This document shows positions 57,716 through 64,000 of a stretch of DNA of 64,000 nucleotides, piece after piece. This stretch comes from Hedera helix. Lineage: Eukaryota > Streptophyta > Magnoliopsida > Apiales > Araliaceae. The position numbers and the translations under genes were made by a program. The notes under the pieces were generated by a model. The model was not told where the DNA came from. It saw nothing but the letters and a program-made list of their open reading frames with translations, and made no database searches. The stretch lies in the NCBI GenBank assembly GCA_947179155.2, contig OX359270.1:20433556-20497555 (forward strand), given 5' to 3'. Numbering within the stretch: the first letter of the stretch is position 1; each line of letters starts with the position of its first letter.

Positions 57716-59012
57716 TGATGAGTGACTTTCATACTTGCGAATCTAGTGCTTTGGGCCTAATAATTTGTTATAATTTCATTCAATTATATGTCTTATTTGT
57801 TCATTTTACTTGATTTTTGTAATTTTCTCTTGTTTTGTGGGATTTTGAACTAAAAAGGGAAAAGGGTAATTTTTGGCCACTAAGCACCCACTTAGCATCG
57901 ACGGGCAGTAGCCAAGTGCGCCTAGGCGCCCACTCAGTACCCATCGGGAAAATGTTGTTCTTCAGTTTTCTTTTGTAGGAAAATGCAGTTTTTCAGTTTT
58001 CTTTTGCGGGACCCTGATGGTGGTGTTAGTGGAGTAATAAACTGTTGTGAAAGTTACATAAAAGGGAGTTTGGGAAAGAGCAACAGAGCATGGGGGAGCC
58101 ATACACAGATAATAGTGGAGATCAAGGAATTGAAAGCTAGGGATTCAAGGAGGCAACAAAAGGAAGATCATAATTGGAGGTTGAAGGAAAATTCAGAGTT
58201 AACCGAGTTCTACTTTCTCTTTACATCTTTTACTTTGATTCATCTATATGTTGCTTGAATTGTTATCCATGGTTTGTAAATTAATGATGAACTAAACTTT
58301 AGATTTAAGGTTGTAATGGAACCTAGCGCGTAAATTGAAGGCAATTCATTCTCTCTTAATGTTGATTGAATGTGTTGGAGTTGATTGTCATATCTTATAC
58401 TTAAATTATAATTACTTGGCCAATAATTAGTATGAAATTGACAAATGAAATATAAACTTAGGTCTGGGTATGTCAACATATGTTCTTGCCATTCTACATG
58501 TGATGGATTGCTTGATTTGTATATAGGATAGACATAAACCTATATATCATATGTAACCTACATGAAAATTTGAGCTTAATGACTTCTATTTAATGTTAAA
58601 TCTCATGAACACATAGTGATTTATTTAAATAGGTGATATTTGTTTGACCATCGACAGAGGCTAGTGAATACATATGAATTTCTAGTTAAAAACTCCACAT
58701 GGTTGATTACTTAAATAGAGAATGAAAAGGTTCAAATGAAGTGTTAGAGGAATTTATAACCTTAATGTTTTATAACTTGATATCAATTCTTGGTAATTAA
58801 TTTATGTTAATTCAATTAATTTAATTCTATCAAATTAATCTATATTAATCAATTTTGAGTGTTTGTGTAATTAGGGTTGAAGTGATTTAGGATTAGTATT
58901 TGGGCGTATTAATAATAGAAAGGCCTTGTGGAAAATGATACCTTGCTTGCTATTACACTACAGTTAAACCATGTATACTTATGGGTTTTGCTAGGTAAGA
59001 TTTAGGAAAACA
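57716..59012 (+). mobile_element. Athila-type element: 3' LTR, complete (1297 bp)
   Basis: TGATGAGTGACTTTCATAC...GATTTAGGAAAACA. The right 583 bases match the truncated 5' LTR at 19812-20397. A CG-rich block (57895-57955, GCGCCTAGGCGCCCAC) lies near the left end. The sequence following (ATCATATATATC) resembles 59459 onward, so the element went into a repeated segment. Confidence 0.88.
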
Positions 59013-60366
59013 ATCATATATATCAATAAATGAAATAAAACAATAAAGAGTTATAGAATTACCTACAGATCCTTGAAGTGCCAATAAAGTAGCAATACCA
59101 TAGATTTTCAATATCAATATAATAACTTGCACCATGAAACCCATCCCATGGAATGTTAGCAGATAAATTAACAGTTAATAATCATTAAACAACACAAATT
59201 GTAATAAATAAAGGGAAATCGCAATAGAATCATATCAAGATCTTCAATCAGGACTTTTATCAAGCACTTCTTAAGCCCAAGCTTTTCAGTTCTTCAGCTC
59301 ATCACAATTACAAATTATATAGTATATTCGATGGATTAATTGATAAGGAGAGAAGTGGGTATGTTTACATAATTGTTCAATCCAGATATTTAAAGAATTA
59401 CCAAAATTTAAAAATCATTAAATCTATTAAGGATTTGACAAAAATACCAAAATGGGTTGATCATATATATGAACAAATCAAATAAAATAGCAAAAAGTTA
59501 TAGAATTACTTGCAGATCTTTGAAGTGCCAATGAAGTAGCAAAGCCACAAATTTTTAGCATCAATACAATAACTTTCACCATTAAACCCATCCCATGAAA
59601 TGTATGTAGATAAATTAATAGGTAATAATCATCAAAAAACACAAATTGCAATAAATAAAGGAAAATCGTAATAAAATCATATCAAGCTTTTTAGTTAAGA
59701 CTTTTATTAAGCACTTACTGAGCATACGCTTCTCAATTCTTCAGCTCATCACAATTAAAAATTATATGGTATATTTGATGGATTTAATTGATGAGCAGAG
59801 AAGTGGGTACCTTTACAGAAATTTTGGATTGGAGAGGCTTCTCAAATCGAAGCCAATGATTTGGAACAACTGGGTTTGAACGGATCCTGAGATTTTTTCA
59901 AACGATGTCATAGATTCTCAGACATCACTGATGATGGCATTGGTATGGTTCATAATCTCTCTCTGGTGGGCTGGAATAGAGAGATGAATGAATTATTTCA
60001 CTTACGTAATATATATATAACATTAATAATTTTGTTTACCATATTCTACTACAATTAATTACTTTTAAAGAGTTTTATAGGAGAAGGAGAGTTTGGGAAG
60101 GAACAACCTTTGACCATAGAATCCTTTTTTGGGGGAAGAAGAGTTTGGGAATGACTCTTTGAAAGAAGAGTTTTATGGGAGAATAAGTGTTTGGGAAGGA
60201 ACGACTCTTCGACCTTATAATCCAAATTTGGTTAAGCCAAACTCGGTTAATTGACTCGTGACGAATGAAGTTGACTCGAAATAACTGAATTTGGGATTGC
60301 CTTTTACGTTATTATAATAAAATTGACTCATAATAATTGGATTTGGAATCGCCTCTTACGTTGTTA
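59013..60366. other. Host of the Athila: unassigned element with 450-bp direct duplication
   Basis: 59013-59370 and 59459-59822 are diverged direct copies (TTATAGAATTAC...CAGATC(C/T)TTGAAGTGCCAAT, AACACAAATTG(T/C)AATAAATAAAGG, CTTCAGCTCATCACAATTA). The rest includes AACTGAATTTGGGATTGCC and its variant TTGGATTTGGAATCGCC. No ORF. Together with 18880-19811 it makes the outer inserted block; its nature is open. Confidence 0.45.
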
Positions 60367-60667
60367 TATATTAGTATTGATGCTAATTTTGTAAGGCTTG
60401 AATGCTAATGATTTAGTTTTATTTTAGTTTAGGTAATATAACTTGATTATAAGGGGAGTTATGATTTATTTTGATTGTAATTCTAGAGCCTTCTACTAGG
60501 ACAACACTAGGGAAACACTTTTAGGGTTTTCATTATCATAATTAGTGCCCATGTACTAGTATAAATAGGGGTCATTGTAACACAATTCATTCAAATAATA
60601 ATAAAATATCAAGTGATTTCTTGAGAGAGTTCTTCTCTTCGGTTCTTTAGGAGCTTGTGAGCGTAGC
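60367..60667 (+). mobile_element. Small LTR element, copy B (right part)
   Basis: Aligns with 17300-17600: TTGTAAGGCTTG, AATATAACTTGATT, GTATAAATA at 60562-60570, AATAAAATATCAAGTGATTTCTTGA. It continues copy B from 18879 and stops at 60667 before TGTGACGCC. Confidence 0.75.
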
Positions 60668-60766
60668 TGTGACGCCCCCAAATTCGGGTCCTTTGAATCC
60701 CAGATTCGGTGCTCACGATCTAACACATTCATACATCTAGAATACCCAATAAATTGAAAACATAAA
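60668..60766 (-). mobile_element. LARD-family LTR, minus strand, interrupted
   Basis: TGTGACGCCCCCAAATTCGG is the reverse complement of the LARD LTR end (CCCAGATTCGGGGGCGTCACA). Only 99 bases are present before the Tat-type LTR starts; the rest must lie beyond the window. Confidence 0.65.
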
Positions 60767-63037
60767 TGTCGACGCCGGGATTTCGCCGTTTCGTTTTTTA
60801 ATAATTAAAATGCCCTTTTCCAATTTTAGCCTTTTGAATTAAATGTGGTTTAGAAAAGGGTCGGCTTAATGTCGACGGGTTTTGAAAGATCGATATTTTA
60901 TGAGCCAATTGACCAGAGTCGCCAGTTGGTATATTTGAAATGGATGTACCAACTCATCCGAATTTAGTTTTTCGTAATCGCTGGCTCATGTGACTCCGAG
61001 TTAATTGGTCCGCAAACCGAGATTCATGGAGTTCGGGGGCTTGCTTAAGCGAGGGGAAGGTGTTAGGCACCCCCCGACTTCCGTGAAACACGGTTACCGC
61101 AATCTCGATGTTTTCCTATCCTTTTAAATCCTAAAAATGTGTGAGCTGCGCGTGTGTGCGTGTGTGCCTAGGTGAATGCTTGTGGTGAATTTTGTTTGGT
61201 CTTTTGTATGGCAAATGTGCTTTATCTGGAAAGTGTTTTAACGTCTTTTGACCCAAATGACAAGGCTTCGCTTTTTATAAGAAAGATTGATTTTAAATTC
61301 GAAAACGTTGAGTGGCTTTTTATTAGATGTCATTTTGGAAAACAAACAATTTTAAACTTTTGTCAAATAGGAATCGAGACTATACATTGCCTCCTAACAA
61401 TTAATATAAATAAAATGAAGGCAACTTCTAGAACTCTTTAACCCTATGCACAAAGTTTAATTAAAACGTTCATTTATTTTACGAAATCATTTTTTGTGAC
61501 ATTTCAAAACCAACTAAAGCCTTTTCATCAATCATGGATTAAAGTTTGCCAAAACCCTTGATTTTTAAACCTCGTGAATCTAGCATCCTAGTTTGATCAT
61601 TTTTTACAAAATCTTCATTATTTGCCTTATTTAAAAACCATTTTTTGTGTCGTAAATTAAAACAAGCACTCACAACGTGTCGGGGCTATCCACGGGCATG
61701 TAAGCCATCCAGACAACCCCAAACACCCACAATCACATATTTTATTATTATTACGGGGCCTTAACCCGAACACGACTTGGTATCGTTTTAAGGCCCGATA
61801 TTACAAAATACACATCCATGGACTCTATACAAGGATTACATATGCCGAAACGTCCATCATCGGGGTTCGATCACGGGGATCTCCCCCCTAGGCTCACAAT
61901 CATCCTATCACAGCACAACCAATACTAAACAAATTTAACAAGATCTAGACATTTGCTATCACATTATATAACCCAAATATCACAAACCCAATACTACGGC
62001 GAATCTAACAATACTAAACTCGTTACGGTGCTATATGGATCAAAATCCCAATGCCAACATTCCAAACCGTTCATGAACACAACAAACTACATCTCACCAT
62101 ACGGATGTCATTGGGATATTAGGAGGAAGTCTCGTTCCAATGGAACCCTCGCTAAACATCCCTAATCCATGGATCCTCAATGATATTACAACATACTATA
62201 TTAAGCAAAATCAAAACAACAACTATTCAACACCAAAATAAGCAAAAGATTAAAGAAAACACTTCATTTCACCTTGCAATACACCAAGACAAGCTTTATA
62301 TTCCAAGATTTGAACCAAGACTACAAGAAATCCTCACTACTTGAGCAACAATCCACAATTTATCATTCAAAACACCTCCACCCGAGCCTTTCTCTCTCCT
62401 CCCGCGCTCCTTCTCTCTCTAAAAATCTATTTTTTCTCTCTCTTTTTTTTCTTCTCGGACGCAGATCTGGACGCTTAATAGAGTTCCGAAGGCAGCCGCA
62501 GGTGCAACTGCGGCTGGCCGCAGGTGCATCTGCGGCTGACTTCGCTGGCCGCCCGCGCCGAACCTCGGCTGTCGTGTGCCGCCCTCGAGCCGCGAACCTG
62601 CCCCTTTGTCGGTGGCCGCAGGTGCATCCGCGGCTGTCCGGCTTGCTTTTCTCGATTTCCGTGTCGCGCGGTCTTAATTCGCCAATTTCTGCGGTATTAT
62701 TTCGGGAGGCGGTTACCTAATGTATAAATTGCTCTTTGTGCTTGGCTTCCAGGGGGCGCTGCCCCCTTCCACCCCCGCCAGCTCACCGGCGAGCTGGGCA
62801 GCCGCTCGCTCACCGGGGAGCGAGACCCCCGAACATCGTAAGCTGATGCTCGTCTGGATCAACTGTTCGTCTTGCCGCAAGTAACCTGATGCTCGTTGTT
62901 CGTTGTGGCGGCTTTGGCCGTAAGTTGTTGGGGTGGCTTCGTGTTGGGGTCCACCTTCCTTTTCGCATGTCGGGTCGGGTGACGATCTTGCCCTCCTGAC
63001 AGGGTTAGTACACAAGTGCAAAATTTGGGTGTCTACA
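60767..63037 (-). mobile_element. Tat-type element: 3' LTR on the minus strand
   Basis: The reverse of the solo LTR at 45210-47314 (TGTAGACACCCAAATTTTGC start at 63037, GTCGACA end at 60767), 2271 bp. The element's interior continues right of it: polypurine tract AAAGAGGGGCAGC (63038-63050), then the tandem array. Carries variant palindromic modules near 62494-62634. Confidence 0.85.
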
Positions 63038-63050
63038 GCTGCCCCTCTTT
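63038..63050 (-). promoter_or_regulatory. Polypurine tract of the Tat-type element
   Basis: AAAGAGGGGCAGC on the minus strand, directly before LTR TGTAGACACCC. Confidence 0.7.
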
Positions 63051-63239
63051 ATCATGTTTATGGAATGAAATATGAATGAACATGATAAAGAAGTAGGCTC
63101 CCGATGCATGAAAATGCCAAATATACATTTAGCGATGTCGCACGTACGTTAAGATGACACGATGTCACATTTAATATGCTCATGTAGAGGTCATTTTTCA
63201 AGGTTACGAACGAACACTGCCCGGGTCTCATCTCCGGCG

Positions 63240-64000
63240 GGTTATTTTTGAAAGGCCAGGTATCGCATCTGGCTGGTCGTTTTTGAAATTGGTCAGGTAT
63301 CGTATCTGACGGGCCGGTTTTGAGTTGGTCAGGTATCATATCTGACGGGTCGTTTTTGAATTGGTCAGGTATCGTATCTGACGGGTCGGTTTTGAACTGG
63401 TCAGGTATCGTATCTGACGGGTCGTTTTTGAATTGGTCAGGTATCGTATCTGATGGGTCGGTTTTGAATTGGTCAGGTATCGTATCTGACGGGTCGGTTT
63501 TGAATTGGTCAGGTATCGTATCTGACGGGTCGTTTTTCAATTGGTCAGGTATCGTATCCGACGGGTCGATTTTGAATTGGTCAGGTATCGTATCTGACGG
63601 GTCGTTTTTCAATTGGTCAGGTATCGTATCTGACGGGTCGTTTTTCAATTGGTCAGGTATCGTATCTGACGGGTCGGTTTTGAATTGGTCAGGTATCGTA
63701 TCTGACGGGTCGTTTTTCAATTGGTCAGGTATCGTATCTGACGGGTCGTTTCTCAATTGGTCAGGTATCGTATCTGACGGGTCGGTTTTGAATTGGTCAG
63801 GTATCGTATCTGACGGGTTGGTTTTGAATTGGTCAGGTATCGTATCTGACGGGTCGTTTTTGAATTGGTCAGGTATCGTATCTGGCGGGTCGTTTTTCAA
63901 TTGGTCAGGTATCGTATCTGACGGGTCATTTTTGAATTGGTCAGGTATCGTATCTGACAGGTCGTTTTTTGAATTGGTCAGGTATCGTACCTGACGGGTC
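63240..64000. repeat. 36-bp tandem array in the 3' UTR of the Tat-type element (about 20 units, runs off the window)
   Basis: Unit GGTCAGGTATCGTATCTGAC plus GGGTCGTTTTTGAATT, 36 bases. Units vary at GTCG(G/T)TTTT(G/C)AA. The left edge (63240-63310) has diverged units. Because 36 is a multiple of 3, both strands stay open (12-residue repeats), which makes artificial ORFs of 224 and 280 codons; they are not genes. Confidence 0.9.

Noticed and set aside
18987..60062. Segments 18987-19045 and 60001-60062 as LTRs of an outer element
   Set aside because: The match is short and lies at different distances from the presumed ends, so they are not paired LTRs.
62274..63021. ORFs of 148, 67 and 102 codons
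   Set aside because: Same CG-rich LTR region in the other copy; not genes.
63058..64000. Long ORFs on both strands (280 and 224 codons)
   Set aside because: They are 12-residue repeats produced by the 36-bp array, open in several frames only because 36 is divisible by 3.
63240..64000. CRISPR-like regular repeat
   Set aside because: Units are directly adjacent with no spacers, in a plant LTR element.

Overview
This window is plant nuclear DNA, most likely from a eudicot: AT-rich, with GT-AG introns and no bacterial or organellar signature. It has one host gene at the left and about 50 kb of transposable elements stacked inside one another. The sequence does not let me name the species.

Left part (1-13,000). 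A plus-strand F-box gene of the FBXO9 / Arabidopsis FBP7 type runs through the window edge. Ten exons in the window (first one partial) give one continuous 304-residue frame ending at 12,749. Two introns carry hAT-type DNA transposons with 8-bp target-site duplications (TSDs); one sits at the splice acceptor. The last intron is about 6.9 kb because it holds a 1.1-kb hAT element, a decayed endogenous pararetrovirus fragment with an inverted copy of its end, and a 0.3-kb direct duplication.

Middle part (13,000-18,900). Intergenic DNA, a minus-strand solo LTR of Athila type with TSD ATATG, and a small degenerate LTR element present as (internal)-LTR-internal-LTR.

Nested stack (18,880-60,380). 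The second LTR of the small element is split by 41.5 kb. Inside it lies an Athila-type Ty3/gypsy element (truncated 5' LTR, gag, protease, RT, RNase H, integrase, then an env-like ORF and intact 3' LTR). The Athila is split by a 28.3-kb block with TSD TCATC: a non-autonomous element with 4-kb LTRs and a non-coding 2-kb interior. Its 3' LTR is split (TSD GCAGC) by a related chromodomain Ty3/gypsy element in opposite orientation, 17.9 kb long. That element is in turn hit by a solo Tat-type LTR (TSD GAAAT), and one of its LTRs carries a 1.8-kb Mutator-like element (TSD TTTAATATA). Five TSDs and matching rejoined sequence fix the order of events.

Right part (60,380-64,000). The small element's LTR resumes and is interrupted by another LTR of the non-autonomous family (minus strand), itself interrupted by a minus-strand Tat-type element whose 3' LTR, polypurine tract and 36-bp tandem array run off the window.

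All retroelement reading frames are broken, mostly by stops of the kind methylated-cytosine decay gives. The F-box gene is the only intact gene seen.
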